Shown here one piece after another: positions 1-12,017 of a stretch of DNA of 64,000 bases. The notes beneath the pieces were generated by a model. It was not told the origin of the DNA. It searched no databases and saw nothing but the letters and a program-made list of their open reading frames with translations. The translations under genes were made by a program, and so were the position numbers. Source of the stretch: Schistocephalus solidus (Eukaryota > Platyhelminthes > Cestoda > Diphyllobothriidea > Diphyllobothriidae); NCBI GenBank assembly GCA_017591395.1, contig WEDG01000268.1:1-64000 (forward strand), in the 5' to 3' direction. How positions within the stretch are numbered: position 1 is the stretch's first letter; each line of letters begins with the position of its first letter.

Positions 1-2230
1 TTGCAAATGAACGGGTCTAAGGCATAAATGTGTTCCAGCTAAATTCTGTAGTTCCAACATTGTCTATTTATCAAAAACCTTTTTAGATTTATTGAAAACG
101 TACACTACCAAGGCCCAAATAGTGACAGATTTGCATCCTATAAATTTTAGCTGTTCCCTTTTGGATTGATGCATTGTATTTTATGGACATGTATGTTTCT
201 CACTTGCAAATTCGTTACTGCAAATAGACACGTTTGGATTCTGATGTATTATTCCGCATTCTTTTTCCTGCAAAATTGTGGTAGTTGAAATGTCTCCCAA
301 TGCATATCGCCCCTGTTTGTTTGGTTAAAGCTTTTGATAGCTTTAGAAGAACGACGTGCTTCTTCAAAACAGGACATTGAGTCGTCCATAATTTAGTATT
401 CGCTGGCGGAGCGCTATTTGTTTTATTGAGAGTCAGGAATTGATGCAGTTGATATTTTAAAATTCATTCGGTTAAAGATAGAGGAAATAAATTAAAATGA
501 GAAATTAATGTACTATCAAAAGTATAAAACAACCGTACCTGATTGACTGTCTCTTCGCAAGTACTGAAACAGTAAGTCTGTCAGACATGCAAACGATCAA
601 CCTTTCCATGTAGGGAGCTGCCTATGCAATTAGTGAAAATGCCCAATCCTTCTTGTCTGCCTTCTCGACTTCATCTTTAAGTTACGTCAGTTTTCTCATA
701 TAAGGAGGAAAATCTCCACTCTACGGCTTAGATTGGCACCGTTGTCGGCAATGAAAAGGATTCAGAGCTGCAGACGGAGAGACGATACATGCGGAAAAGT
801 TGGATTTGTGTCGTTAGCGTCAATGTAATAAAGTCCATTTTGAACTGTGAATGGAATCATTATATCTAAAAACTGCCTTTCTGTCCGCGTTGGTGGAAAT
901 CATGTTAGCGGACCCAGCACACCTCCACGAAGCGAACACCTATCTTCCTTTTTTGATGGTGGCCGAAGACCAGGTATGCGAGCTTGCGTGGTCATCTAAC
1001 TCGACAGGCGTCGACGTGACCTGAATGTTGTACACATGTGGCACCGGGAGTTGTCTGTGGGAATTTCTTCACACGTATTCCCAACCATCTGGGCTGCATT
1101 CATAGGCCCTGAGATGAAACCGCGCAACGAGGTGCTCCCCCTATAATTCGGATGGATCAGCAGACCACTTAACGTGTGTAAAAGCATTCTGCTAGAATGG
1201 TCATTGTCTTTTGATCATTAGGCACCAAGTGGAATTAAAAATGCTAACTATGAATGCTATTTTACGGTGTTTCCGGCGTTAAACAAGTAGGATTGAGTGC
1301 CTTGCTTGCTGTTACAACATTTCAGTCCGTCTTGTTTATTTATGGACAAAGAGGCTATAATATCACATGGCAGACTTTCATCTGCTAATTTCAATATCGT
1401 TTTAGAGTAAATCGCGGATGAAAATAGGCAAGGCATCTTCACAGCGTGGTGTAATACAGATAAGTAGCCACATGTCACTGGCCCTCGTAACGCTCTCTTT
1501 GGGCTGTTGCACCGAAATATGCACAAACATTGAATTGCCGCTTTTCACATCGCTCGACTCAAAACCCAACTTATAAATACAGGAGTTTCAATTAAGTTCA
1601 AACATGAATGAGCTACTGAGGGCAGTAGTACTTTGCTTCAAATTAATAATTTATTGCAGAAAGATATAAATGCAGAAAAATTTAATTATTCATGCAAAAT
1701 GAATGGGTTGATATAATAATGTCATTTATGTCCGTTCAAGCAAGTGAATAAAATAAATAATGTGGGCGAAATCACATAAAAACGGTTTTAGGAAAGTTCC
1801 GCTCCAAATACCATCAAAACATAATGTGTATGATGGCAGTCGGCCAGTTGTATGGTGTTAAAAATAGTTTCAGAAAGGTATGTAGGATTTGGGGACTACA
1901 TTTTACGTTCTAGATCTTCTAATACGCAATTTATCAGGAGGAATAATTATATTTGTAGAGTTCGATGCTGTGAACATCAAAGGTCCACTAAGACCGAGCA
2001 GAGGATAAAATAAACAAATGTTTGCAAATGCACGCAGAGGTGCACCGTCCTCTGATATGGTTTTGATGTTCTTAATAGAGGCATCCGTGTGAAATAATAA
2101 ATCAACACAAACAAGAAGGATGGCTGAGGAGGTTTTTATGGTCACACCTTAGAGGAATAGGGATAGGAATGCCTCCAGTAATATGTGTGGCCTTGCGCTT
2201 ACTTCCAAAAAGTCACCTCTTCTCGTGTCT
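1..2230. other. No recognisable gene (left-arm outer end)
   Basis: AT-rich DNA with only short, unrecognised ORFs. The mirror segment is 35,145-37,374. I see no domain, RNA gene or repeat family here. Confidence 0.5.
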
Positions 2231-2235
2231 AAGAT

Positions 2236-2452
2236 TAAGCTAACCATAACCCCGAAACTTAAGCGCAACTTTATTCTTGAACCTACTTTTACCCCCTTTA
2301 ACCAAACCTAACGGTAAACCTAACCTACCCCTCATCTTAAACTTACCCCTGACACTAACATTAATCCTCACACTAATTTTGCTGGAAGTTAGTACAAATT
2401 CACCCGCAGTACGGATGGTTCTGCTGCCACGTTCAGTTGAGGGTGGGGCCAT
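2236..2452 (-). repeat. Degenerate CCCTAA-like tract, repeat family T
   Basis: The + strand is rich in irregular CCTAAC/CCCTAA-type words, followed by a conserved tail containing TTAATCCT and, a little further on, GGAAGTTAG. A similar tract-plus-tail arrangement occurs at 61,400-61,650 and 61,985-62,215. It resembles decayed TTAGGG telomeric sequence carried in a dispersed repeat. The open frame seen here is probably only a by-product of the simple composition. Mirrored at 34,925-35,140. Confidence 0.5.
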
Positions 2453-3417
2453 ATAAGTAGTCCTTGCGAAAAGTTTGTATGCTTTCTCACCAGGTGAGCT
2501 TCGGTTAAACCCGCCGGCCCCAAACAGACTATCGCTAATATCTTTGCTTATTGCTCCGTATGAGGGAGTTTTTCTTGATTAATAAGGCTTTTGGAGAGAT
2601 CGCCAGCCATCAGGCGATTTCTTTACTACCAATGTATCTCTTGATCGCCTCAGCAATGACTATTCAACTGAATCTAAAGAATAAGCACTCAAGCATTACC
2701 AACGATAGAGCTAACAAAGCGCAAAAAGACTGAAATCTGTATAACCGATTACACTGTAAATCCACACAAATTAAAGAAATGGAGAAAAATAACCCGTGGA
2801 ACCTACTCACCTCTCGATTTTTGGATACGCATTTACTCACCTTTTTCCAGGAAAAATCCCTCACATGCGTATAGTGCAACGTCTTTTTATATAAAAACTG
2901 TTTTACAGATGTGCTTTTATTCGACCTCGGCCGGCCCAGCTTCACTGGAACTTTAACGTTTCGCTGGACACCCTTATCATGGCCTGTGCAGTCAACAATT
3001 CAAACGACTAGTGACTGTAGCATGGACCAGTAAATTGACTGCAATTGGTGAACCTAAGACCAGGTTGGCACAAAACATGCAGCCCTGTGAGTGAAGGCTA
3101 AACAGCCACCGGTTTGCCAACTTCAGCAGCAATGATACTCTTCCTCCTGAGATCCGCGCGAAACCCTGGATTCTACGGATTAAAACGTACTTCCGTCTTC
3201 CGATCCGAGAAGGCATTTTGATTTAGGTGCATTCCTGCTTGCCAATTGTAGCTTGTGCATTTCGTACTCTTTTGCAGGCGTAACAAGCAGGACGTGTTAG
3301 TTACCGAGGAAATGAATGGTGCTGACTGCTGCATAGACCAGCTTCTTGTCTCCATCAAGGTGAGGCTACAACTATCTCCTTAGGCCCCTGCAACACAAGC
3401 GAACACAATTTATTCTG

Positions 3418-3421
<4 letters not shown>

Positions 3422-3473
<52 letters not shown>
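3422..3473. repeat. (TA)n microsatellite
   Basis: About 52 bp of pure alternating TA immediately next to the R3 repeat. The mirror copy is 33,907-33,959. (TA)n tracts flank almost every PLE-related or ribozyme repeat in this window. Confidence 0.95.
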
Positions 3474-3476
<3 letters not shown>

Positions 3477-3845
3477 GACAGGGGACACGACAGAGAATAT
3501 GGGTAGATTGATACAGTCGGTTTCGGGCTTATTCTGCCTTCATTCAGCCAATCATAACCCTGACTAACAGATGGGACTGGAAACACAAACATGTGCTCGA
3601 GTACGGCGCAGACAGTCCACACACTGGGTCTAGCAGATGGGTAATAAGCACTTCATCGAACCGAAGTTCATCAGTGCCTCACCATTGCAGATCGGGTATT
3701 TATTCAAACAGGAATAGGCGCACACCGATCTAGTGGCTTCCCGAAGCAAACAAGCTCCGTATGGGTGACAAAGGTCACGAACAGGCAACCAATTAGCTGG
3801 CCGAGGTCGGCCAAGGTATAATTTCAGAGAGAAGACACAACAGTG
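3474..3845 (-). repeat. Repeat R3, copy a
   Basis: About 370 bp similar to 12,018-12,475. Shared landmarks are CGGGCTTATT, a CCAATCATAACCCTGAC-like stretch, a GATGGGTAATAAG-like stretch and a GGCCGAGGTCGGCC-like end. On the minus strand it carries a hammerhead-like string: CTGAATGA, then a GGC/GCC stem, then CGAAAC, at about 3,510-3,546. The core has one extra base against the hammerhead consensus, so ribozyme activity is doubtful. It abuts a (TA)n tract like the 232-bp ribozyme array. No protein is evident. Confidence 0.6.
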
Positions 3846-4148
3846 CTTGACAAACTTTGATGCTTTTTCACGACTCTTGGTGCTCGTCTCAGAAGTTGCA
3901 TCATTTGGAATAGTTTCTACAAAAAAGGAATGCTCCCACACCAGAAACGTTGAGTCGCGGTGCAGATGTTGGCCTTTTCATTGTTAGACGTATTTGTGAC
4001 ATGTCTCCGATATAGGACGCTGGAAGGATAAGATGAATACCATCTTCCTCGTAATCTTTAAGTTTTTATAATTTTATCTATCAGAGTTTCTTATCAGCAA
4101 TTTTATTTTGTAAACGTCCCAAACTTCATGCATCCGTAAGCTGACTAA

Positions 4149-4552
4149 TGTCGACGATTCGGTATCCCAGAGTAACGCGTACGCAAACTCGAAATGCAAG
4201 CCACAATTGAGTTTAGTACATTACTATTAATAAAGAAAATAATGAAGAATAAACCAAATACAAACATCAACGGTAGATACCAGTAGCCAAAACAAATGAG
4301 TCGGTCAAATATAAAACTGACTCTAGACAATAATTAACGACGAGTGTTCGCTAGCATCTGCCACACGCGCGTGTAAGATAAACGCAACAATACGGGTGAC
4401 CCGAAGTTTCAGATGGGGATAAATGAAGAAGTTCAGTCCAAGTGGACAGGAGAAAAACACATAAGGTAGGGAACAACGTGCAAATAGGTCAGATAGAATC
4501 TCGCATGACAGAGACATGGAGACTTTTCAAACTTATTCGGCAGAGGATAACA
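4149..4552 (-). repeat. 3' LTR of the BEL/Pao element (left arm)
   Basis: 404 bp similar along its length to 8,389-8,787. Shared landmarks are CGGTATCCCAGAGTAACGCG, the AATAAAGAAAATAATGAAGA stretch, GTGACCCGAAGTTT and the terminal GATAACA. On the element strand it begins TGTTATC and ends CGACA, the TG...CA termini expected of LTRs. The two LTRs differ by many substitutions and indels, so the insertion is not recent. Confidence 0.85.
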
Positions 4553-4609
4553 CTACTCACCAATTATTCACGTACTTTCCACGCCCGTCTCTTTTATTTT
4601 ATCTATGCT

Positions 4610-7169
4610 CAGCTCCTCTAAGATACACTACCAACCACTGGTGCAAATAGTCCGAGTCCGTTCTTACCACAAGCACCAGCTTCGGTACGCTCTAGTAAGC
4701 AAATCCTCCTAACGTCCCTCTTCACGACACCACCCACCCTAATTAAGCCACGCCCCTTGATTTCAGCTCTCGGGACACTCGAAGCCATTTTGTACGTTGT
4801 TGTTATGTCGGGAGGTATTCCGGCGTCCAAAGTCGCCAAAAGACACCCGCCAAATAGTTTATTTGTTTCCGCCCAGCATGCATAAACAAATCTTCAGTGC
4901 TGGACAGCCCCGGACTTTTTCGTATCAATAACAAACTGTTAGGTACAAGGTTTTGCAGATAAGTACTGTTTGATGCTTATGGAATCAGCGGTCTGCTGTT
5001 TAATACGCCTTCTGCTTATACAAAAAGCGTACTGATTTTCTCATCGGTTATGCAGTGCTCACTACACAGCGAAATCAGAATTCGTTACACTGATCTGATC
5101 AAATGCTCCCATACACCACCGCGATGCCTAGCGGCGGGTGGGTTAAAGTGCCACTGTGTCTCTGAAGTGAGTAATTTATCTGACGCCATCTTTTGATCCC
5201 ACTTTTGTTTGTCACTTCGAAGCTCTCACACTAATCCAACGAAATTGGTTCTATTTTTACTGTATATGTAAATTGGCCTGCATTGCCTACTAACAAACTT
5301 CATCAGGCGTTGGTGAAAGGAATCCGTAGAAAGGTGAACGGCCCTAGTCTGTAGGCAACTTAACAAGTAGCCATACCGTTTCTCATAAGACCGTCCTCGT
5401 TTGGTCTAAAGGGTATAAAATAGTCAGTTCCAACAAATTTGAAAGAATACCTTCCCGCCTCTGTTGTTGGTAAGGGAAGCGGGGCCATCATCTGTCCTTG
5501 ATGTGGCCTAGATTTACGTCCACAGGATAAATATGCTCTGATGACACACTTCCCTTTACGATCCAAAACTTCTGACGAATGGCACCCAAAACTTGTGCCG
5601 TCCCGCAGTGTTGGCTGTTTAAATGACTCACAGTAACTCGAGTAGCTCGGGCAACCTCCAACGCACACTATTCCAGTAATCAGAACTGGACACAAGCTCT
5701 TCAAACCACTAGATCTAACGGTTTACTTTGACAATCAACATTTGTTTGCATAAATCGGATAATACTTAGTGCTTGAGGCAAGCGCTGGTCCTGTACATGC
5801 TTCATCAAACTATCACTAGCCCGGCGCATTTTCGAAACCCGAATATAGCCCAGCATCAATGTCTCCAGAGGTGCCTTGCCGGTAGAGACGATTTTATACT
5901 GCTTGAAACGCAGGAGCCAGACCACGGCCCATTGTAGCCTTGTCCAACTTGAAAAACGCACAACCAATTTTTCCAAACTGTCGTATTGAGTTAAAACATG
6001 AACTTGGGCTGTTGTTCTTTTGAATTCCAAGCCTTCGGGTTATCCCACTGGCGGCTGTACATTTAATTCGCTTTCAGGTCGAACCAGAAATTCCGGAACG
6101 CGCAAACATCTCATTACGAGCGCGAATTTTCACGTACCCCGAGAAGCTATGTCTGCTCGGTTAACTTTCAAACTCATGTATCTCCTCTGCTAAGTTACAG
6201 ACAGGCCATGTATAACCGTCAGTCAGTTGGCCAAAAATTTTCAGAACCTGGTTGATTCATTGTGTGTATAATATATGACTTACATTGAATCGGTACAGAA
6301 ATTAATTGTTTGAAAGTAACTATCCGTAGCTGATCGGATGAGATTGGCCACGCGCACAGCCAGAGTGGCAGCAGCCAACTCTAAACGTGTTATAGAGACG
6401 GCTTTGAGGGATGCAACACGTGCTTTTGACTAAACAAGTGAGCAGAGTGAATTTCATGTGTCGTTAATGAAAGGAGCATATAATACTGCACTCTATTCTA
6501 CTTCTAAAGCATCGCAAAACACGTGTAGTTCGACCCGCATTAGATCAATGACACCTTTGAGCTTTAGACATCGAACCAGCTGAAGAGTTTTCATAATCCG
6601 TAAAGTAGACATCCAGTTTCCCCAATGACAGCTCTCGATGGTAGATAGTTGCTCATTCCAGTTCAATCAGCTTTTGCATAAGGATTGCAGTAAGCACTTT
6701 CCTGGTATCACCCAAGGGGAAACGAAACCCAGAGGGTCATAAAGGGAGGACAAACAAGACAGGATGTCCCTTCGAGTAAACAGTTTTGTAGGCATATTGA
6801 TATTGATTGCCAGAATATCGGAATCCGTATCCCACTGCAACCCCAAATTTTGTTCCGTTGGTAGTGGATTAGCAGTAATATTTTGCATACTAGAAGAACG
6901 TTCGGTCGCATTGATTAATGAAAGTATACGGCGTTCATTGGACGCCCAGTTCCGCATACGAAAGCCACCTTGAGAAATTAGTGCCAAAATTTCGTCCACA
7001 AAACGCTTGGTAGAATTGGAATCACGTAACGAAACCAGGCAATCATCAACTTTAAATACTTCGATGCATCGCTTTACAAACTGGTGAACCGTAGAATGAA
7101 CCTAAATCTTCAACTGACTTTTTGTAAAGCAAAGGTGACAGTAAAAGGGCGAAGAAGTTAATCCAAATG
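4610..7169 (-). pseudogene. pol: Broken BEL/Pao pol (RT, RNase H, integrase)
   Basis: Reading down the minus strand: an RT motif-B-like FGLTSSPF; a motif-C remnant KVDDCLVSL, where the family has YVDDC; the palm block GGFRMRNW...PLPTEQNLGLQWD...LYDPLGFVSPW (6,667-6,999); an RNase H-like ELHVFCDA and later TRLELAAATLAVR; an integrase N-terminal block with FSSWTRLQWAVVWLLR (5,701-6,030); VGTDYFIPF (5,360-5,704); then TNFVG, QWHFNPPAARH, GGVWEHLIRSV and the C-terminal VFWRLWTPEYLPT. These follow the BEL/Pao pol order. Multiple frameshifts and in-frame stops break the gene, and the tyrosine of YVDD is lost. It cannot make a working polyprotein as written. Confidence 0.85.
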
Positions 7170-8140
7170 GGTAAGGAACGGACAACTTGCTACTTCGTGG
7201 GATTGTGAGCCTATAAAACAAAGCTGAGGGCCTGACGCGGCTCCAGAAAAGGCTAAGAAAGTGGTAGGACCTTCACGCTCTTGGTGTTGCACAGTATTAC
7301 TTGAAGGATTTTGGCGATCACGTGCCTCTCCCTCCCTTGCTAGCTGTCCATACCAACTTCGTGCTATTCTTGAACGCGTTTCAACGAACTCCATGAGATC
7401 GGCAAAATTGGGGTCCCCACGCCCTCAGTCGGTTACTTCAGCCCATTGGTTTTGCATAGTGTAAGGCAGTGAACGCGCTATTCGCTCCAAGACATTCAGA
7501 GAATGCAAATCACACACATAATTCATTTGCGTGAGTGCAAGTTCGCGACCCTTCATTTTAATGCACAAGTCGGAAAGTGACTTTGCCGTATGTGTAGTCT
7601 GTCTTCCTTGACTAAACGGTCCCTAGAGAAGGGACCGTGCAACAATATGCGGTTGGCTGAACAAGTCTCCAAGTATCTCTCATGCTCTCTTGATTGCCAT
7701 CGAAAAAGGTAACATGACACATTCTTCAATCGCCGTTCCAGCATCTAGTCTATATGAGTGCGTTTGGTACAAGAGTCTTTATCTGGGATCTTCCAACTTG
7801 CTCTCAACATACACCTCAATCTGGCAAACAAATTTCTGATGCTGTGCAGAATTTCCATCAAAATAGCACAACTCCAATTTAGACAGTTCTAAACTGGTCA
7901 CAACTGGTGTGATCATATTCGCTCGAGGTGCCTCAAAACAGTTTTGTATCCATCGGCCACTGCCATCCAGAGCTTCCTCATTCACTGTAATGAGATACAC
8001 GCGCGGTCTGCTCTAAGGATTTCACATCATCAGCATCGTCTCCCAAATCCACGACAGTCTCGACTTAAGCCTCAACTCTAGTGAGTTTCATTTTACTCTC
8101 GACATCAAGAATCGCACGCCCGAGCTTGATTTCCCGTCTA
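7170..8140 (-). pseudogene. gag: Broken BEL/Pao gag
   Basis: Minus-strand fragments match the Pao-type gag pattern: LELSKLELCYFDGN, then VYVESKLEDPR (7,779-8,000), then EILGDLFSQPHIVARSL, then FVETRSRIARSWYGQLA, and a zinc-knuckle remnant ending SHEVASCPF (7,158-7,394) in which one cysteine of the usual CCHC set is not evident. The frame is interrupted several times. Downstream, the knuckle runs almost directly into RT motif B, so protease and early RT are deleted. A start codon could not be fixed because the 5' part is out of frame. Confidence 0.75.
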
Positions 8141-8388
8141 ACACGTTTCTCACTGAGCTGAACAATTTAAAGGCCTTTTAAACAGACTTATTTCTTGACT
8201 GGAACAATTACCAGAACCTAACTTCCAAGAGCCGGCAGGAATAGCATAGGTTTTGGTTTCCCTTTGACACGGTCTGTCCGATTCGTCTGCTTTGAACATT
8301 AAATCGGAAGTTATTTGTCCCTTGGAACGCGTGTGCATTAAATTTTTCAATCCGGCCAATACGTGGTAAAAAAACGCCGAGTACTGTT

Positions 8389-8787
8389 GTCGGCAATTCG
8401 GTATCCCAGAGTAACGCGTACGTAAACTCGTAATGCAAACCACATTACTATTAATAAAGAAAATAATGAAGAATAAGCCAGATACAAATCTCAACTGAAG
8501 ATACCTGTAGCCAAAAACAAGAGTCGGCCAATTATAACACCTGACTCTAGACGACAGTAAACGACGCGTTTTCGCCAGCGTTCGTCACACACGCATATAA
8601 GAGCAATGCAACAATACATGTGACCCGAAGTTTAAAGGTTAAAGTCGATGGGTATTAACAAAGAAGCTCAATTCATGTGGACAGGGAAAATCCAAAGAAG
8701 GTAGGAAACAACGCGTATATAGGCCAGATAGTGTTTTACCCGAGACAGACGTGGATAATTTTCAAACTTTTTTGGCAGGAGATAACA
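8389..8787 (-). repeat. 5' LTR of the BEL/Pao element (left arm)
   Basis: 399 bp, partner of 4,149-4,552 with the same TG...CA termini on the minus strand. It lies upstream of gag, so it would carry the promoter. I could not identify a tRNA primer site with confidence just inside it. Confidence 0.85.
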
Positions 8788-10060
8788 CTGATATTTGTGA
8801 GATGAGGTTATTGAAAGGTTCATTTTTATTTTCTATTAATGCAACTATTACGCTTAAACAGCTGTTAAAACTGTTTGTGCAGTTAAGGTAAATTTTGACG
8901 CATAGTTATTAATCGGAAGACTGTTCAATAATGGCATGTAAAGATATGCTATTTATCTTGATGTACAGTTCACAGAGTTTAGAAAACCAAATTCGAGGTC
9001 TAAAATACTGTAATATTTTGAAGGGGTTTCGAACCCGAAGGACGCCTTTCTCTGCGCACTTGCTTATCTAAGCTCGTATCAAGTAAATAAGTGCACGGAA
9101 AGAAATTAGCGTAATAACCAGCACCCCGAACTTTATGAAATACTGGGAGATTTTGATGCACGCCGATAGGTATTGCAACTTCAAATAAATCGCGTTTTAC
9201 GATTTCAGTTATAGCTTTATTTCGCCTCACTGAATGCGTTGAAGGCTAGGGGGATCTTTATCCCCAGAAGTGGTAAAATATCTGAAACGTCGCTCAAGTA
9301 GACTGAAACTTAATGGGCATCCAGTAATTATAATGGGGCGGATTCGGTAACATAGGCATCGGTCGATCTCCAAGGTACCTCAGATATAACTGCGCAGTGT
9401 TGTCGGTAACTTACTGCTATCCTAGATTTCTGTAGATCAACTTACATTACGCAGTCATACTTTTAGTAGCCAACACACACCATGGTCATCTACGCTCAAC
9501 ACGTGTAGGTAGATAAGCCTCGCCTAAGAGATGCTATTACTGCAAGGTCAGTTGGCAAGTAACGGGACCAATTTGTGATGGCAGTGGGAAAGACACGGTC
9601 ATTAGCACCAGGGAACTTGATGAACTTCAATACTCCTTCACTTGATGTCGATAAACCGATGTTCTCATAGGAGTGGGCCCCGAAAAAAAGTTAATTTGCG
9701 AAAACGCTTTTCTTGTTTTGACACTAGGAAGGACTTCTAAATGTGAGTCTCAATAAATCAGTTCACATATGTTAACCGGTGTCTGAGAAGAAAACTGTCA
9801 CAGTTTACAACATGATGTTGAAATTCATTGAATGTTTCAGAATACTTCGGACGCTGAAATTGCAAACATTATTCTTACTCGCTATTCAATATGACCTTTT
9901 ACTCAGGTGGAATGTGATCTACGGTATATTTTTAATGAAAACGAACTCTGCTTTTCATTCAGGCAGTTTTATATGCCAATAAACAGGTCAGGCCATATGT
10001 GCTTCTTTTCGAGTATAACATTAATAGTGGAAATGAAGATTGATTAGAATATCGTCCGAT
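8788..10060. other. No recognisable gene between BEL/Pao element and SINE fragments
   Basis: Short ORFs only, none with a recognisable domain. A 67-codon ORF at 9,779-9,982 (+) is AT-rich with no family signature. Mirrored at 27,240-28,522. Confidence 0.5.
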
Positions 10061-10064
10061 CCGG

Positions 10065-10175
10065 TTGTGACAAATTTGACGGCTTGGCGGGATTCGAGCG
10101 CGTGACAGCAAGAGAAAGAATTTAGTACAGTCAACTGCCCAGCCACCTGAGCCATGAGACCTCGCCTACTTACTG
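10065..10175 (-). repeat. tRNA-like SINE fragment 1
   Basis: Read on the minus strand it has an A-box-like TGGCTCAGGTGG, then about 40-50 nt later a B-box-like CGCTCGAATC, followed by a tail reading GCCGTCAAATTTGTCACAA. Two relatives follow within 500 bp. The spacing and sequences suggest a Pol III, tRNA-derived SINE family rather than a functional tRNA, because no complete cloverleaf is seen. Mirrored near 27,125-27,235. Confidence 0.5.
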
Positions 10176-10324
10176 CGACGTATGGAATCGAGTAATTTCG
10201 ATACAGTCAGCTGACTGCCCATGCAAGATTGCCTAAAAGCTCAATCTGGAATAGCTAATAGATGACTACCAGGCATTATTAGTTGAAAGAGGGGGTTTTG
10301 GCACAGTTGAATAATTCCTCTGAC

Positions 10325-10425
10325 CCAGTTGTGAAAAACTATGCGGCCTCTATGGGATTCGAACAATTGAAAACAGAAAAAGCTTTAGTCCAGCCAGCGC
10401 TCTAGCCACGTGAGATACTAGGCCT
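10325..10425 (-). repeat. tRNA-like SINE fragment 2
   Basis: Minus strand: CGTGGCTAGAGCGCTGG resembles an A box and GTTCGAATCCC a B box, with a tail ...GGCCGCATAGTTTTTCACAA like that of fragments 1 and 3. Same orientation as fragment 1. Mirrored near 26,865-26,965. Confidence 0.5.
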
Positions 10426-10574
10426 AGTATTCATTTGCTGGATTCTGTATTGATCATTTAGCCAATCCAGCTTAGGCAGTCAGCTAACTATATCAGAATT
10501 GGTGGATTCAATAAGTTGCAGTAGTTTAGGCGGGTAACTTGACCCAAGTGTGATTAAAATCAAGGCTCTCGGGG

Positions 10575-10690
10575 ATCTTTCATAGCTCAGCTGGCTGTAA
10601 CGTTGTCTGTATTAACGCCTTCTCCTTGCTGTTGTTGTTTCAAATCCCACCAAGGCCGCCGAGGTTTTCACAAATTGCTCAAAGGAATCA
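10575..10690 (+). repeat. tRNA-like SINE fragment 3
   Basis: Plus strand: ATAGCTCAGCTGGC (A-box-like), then GTTTCAAATCCC (decayed B box), then AAGGCCGCCGAGGTTTTCAC, the same tail type as fragments 1 and 2. Opposite orientation to its two neighbours. Mirrored near 26,575-26,705. Confidence 0.5.
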
Positions 10691-12010
10691 TTTTAATCTG
10701 TCAAAACCACCTGTTGACTAAGTAGAAATATTTTCCAAAACGTATTCTGACAATTTGACACTTGATTGTCAGTTCATATAAAATGAAGAAGGAAAGATAG
10801 TTAGAACGTTATTTTCAGCGAAGCCGTAGCCGTTTTTTACTGAAAACGTTAGATGAGTAAATCTTTAAGAATCTTGTTCCACTAAAATGCATAAGTGGCT
10901 TTCATGGGAAATCGGTTATTAACCACACTCCTCGGCGCCACGCCTTGCCCAATTTACCTTCTGTGTAAACGAGTATGTATAAATGGTGCAATTTGCGCTC
11001 TGCTATGACGCAATCGAGAAACGAAAATACCCCTGCCATATCCGTTTATAAACTAATTAACAATTATTACAGCTTTGCAATACATTTAAAACGGTAAAAT
11101 ATATTGTAAAAGAATAGCAGCATAAAGACCATGATTCCCAATTAAAGAAGAGGAGAAGGGTCTATGTGGTCATTTGCAACAACAAAGTATCAGTATCTTT
11201 CAACAAGTGTATAAGCAGGCTCAGGGAAGACACAGAACGTGAACATTCATCATCGAAATATCAGAAATGGAAATTAGAAAAGATAGATCATTCGAGGTTT
11301 CTGAATTTTTGTTGAAAGAAGAATCACGTGAGGATTTCGTCCGGGTCATTGATTTTTAGTAACGATTAGGTTTTGCATTTCGGTGAGCTTACACATATGT
11401 CTCAAACCACGGGCTCCAGAAAAAAATAACGTCGAAAAACCCACTACATAGAAAAAAGGTTGAAGGTCTATGTTCTACACAAACTTGTTATAAGTACAAC
11501 CAACAGTGCATACTATTTGGAAGTTTTTCAATAAAACTGGAACTCCAGTCGCCTGGAAGCACATAGTAATTTGGCTAGGGACGCATTCTTCCCATAGAAA
11601 TTTATATGTCTGTGCTTACATTTCCAACTATAAATCGATTATTTATCCGTCGCTGGGTCTCCCAGCATGTGATCGTTTGCAAGCATGTAGCCCTGTTAGG
11701 GCTACAACACGATAAACTACCAGAATTATCATCCATCCTTATGAATGGCACATTAAATTCCAAAAAGGTGGCATTGACCTTCACCAAACTGCATTTAGTT
11801 TTAAAAAGAATTTGCCAATTACCAAACAGCTCACCAAGGACGACCTATACGCCAGATACTTCCATTCAAATCTCTTTTATCTTTTTCCGTGGTCTCATTT
11901 GGCATAAATTATTTGTGACCGGCTCTGGGGCTTTAGATCTAGCCACAAAGTACAACGGAGCAAGTAAGTCATTAATGTGATCAGCGAGCACTTTCTACCA
12001 CAGATATAAA
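10691..12010. other. No recognisable gene
   Basis: AT-rich. The longest ORF (11,606-11,980, +, 124 codons) has no recognisable family motif, and its mirror copy at 25.3-25.9 kb is broken by indels, so it is unlikely to be a conserved gene. Confidence 0.5.
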
Positions 12011-12017
12011 TATATGT

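Larger units (their letters stand above)
4149..8787 (-). mobile_element. BEL/Pao LTR retrotransposon, internally deleted (left arm)
   Basis: A 4.6-kb element read on the minus strand, bounded by two similar LTRs that begin TG and end CA (4,149-4,552 and 8,389-8,787). Between them are degraded BEL/Pao gag and pol sequences in the expected order: gag, zinc knuckle, RT palm, RNase H-like region, integrase and C-terminal domain. The protease and N-terminal part of RT are missing, and there are many frameshifts and stops. I could not find a convincing target-site duplication next to the LTR ends. Mirrored at 28,523-33,231. Confidence 0.85.

Noticed and set aside
2240..2452. 70-codon basic ORF (minus)
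   Set aside because: Produced by the CCCTAA-like simple tract; the mirror copy is broken.
9000..9230. B-box-like GGGTTCGAAACC on the minus strand near 9,030 as another SINE
   Set aside because: No A box at a suitable distance and no shared tail with the 10-kb fragments.
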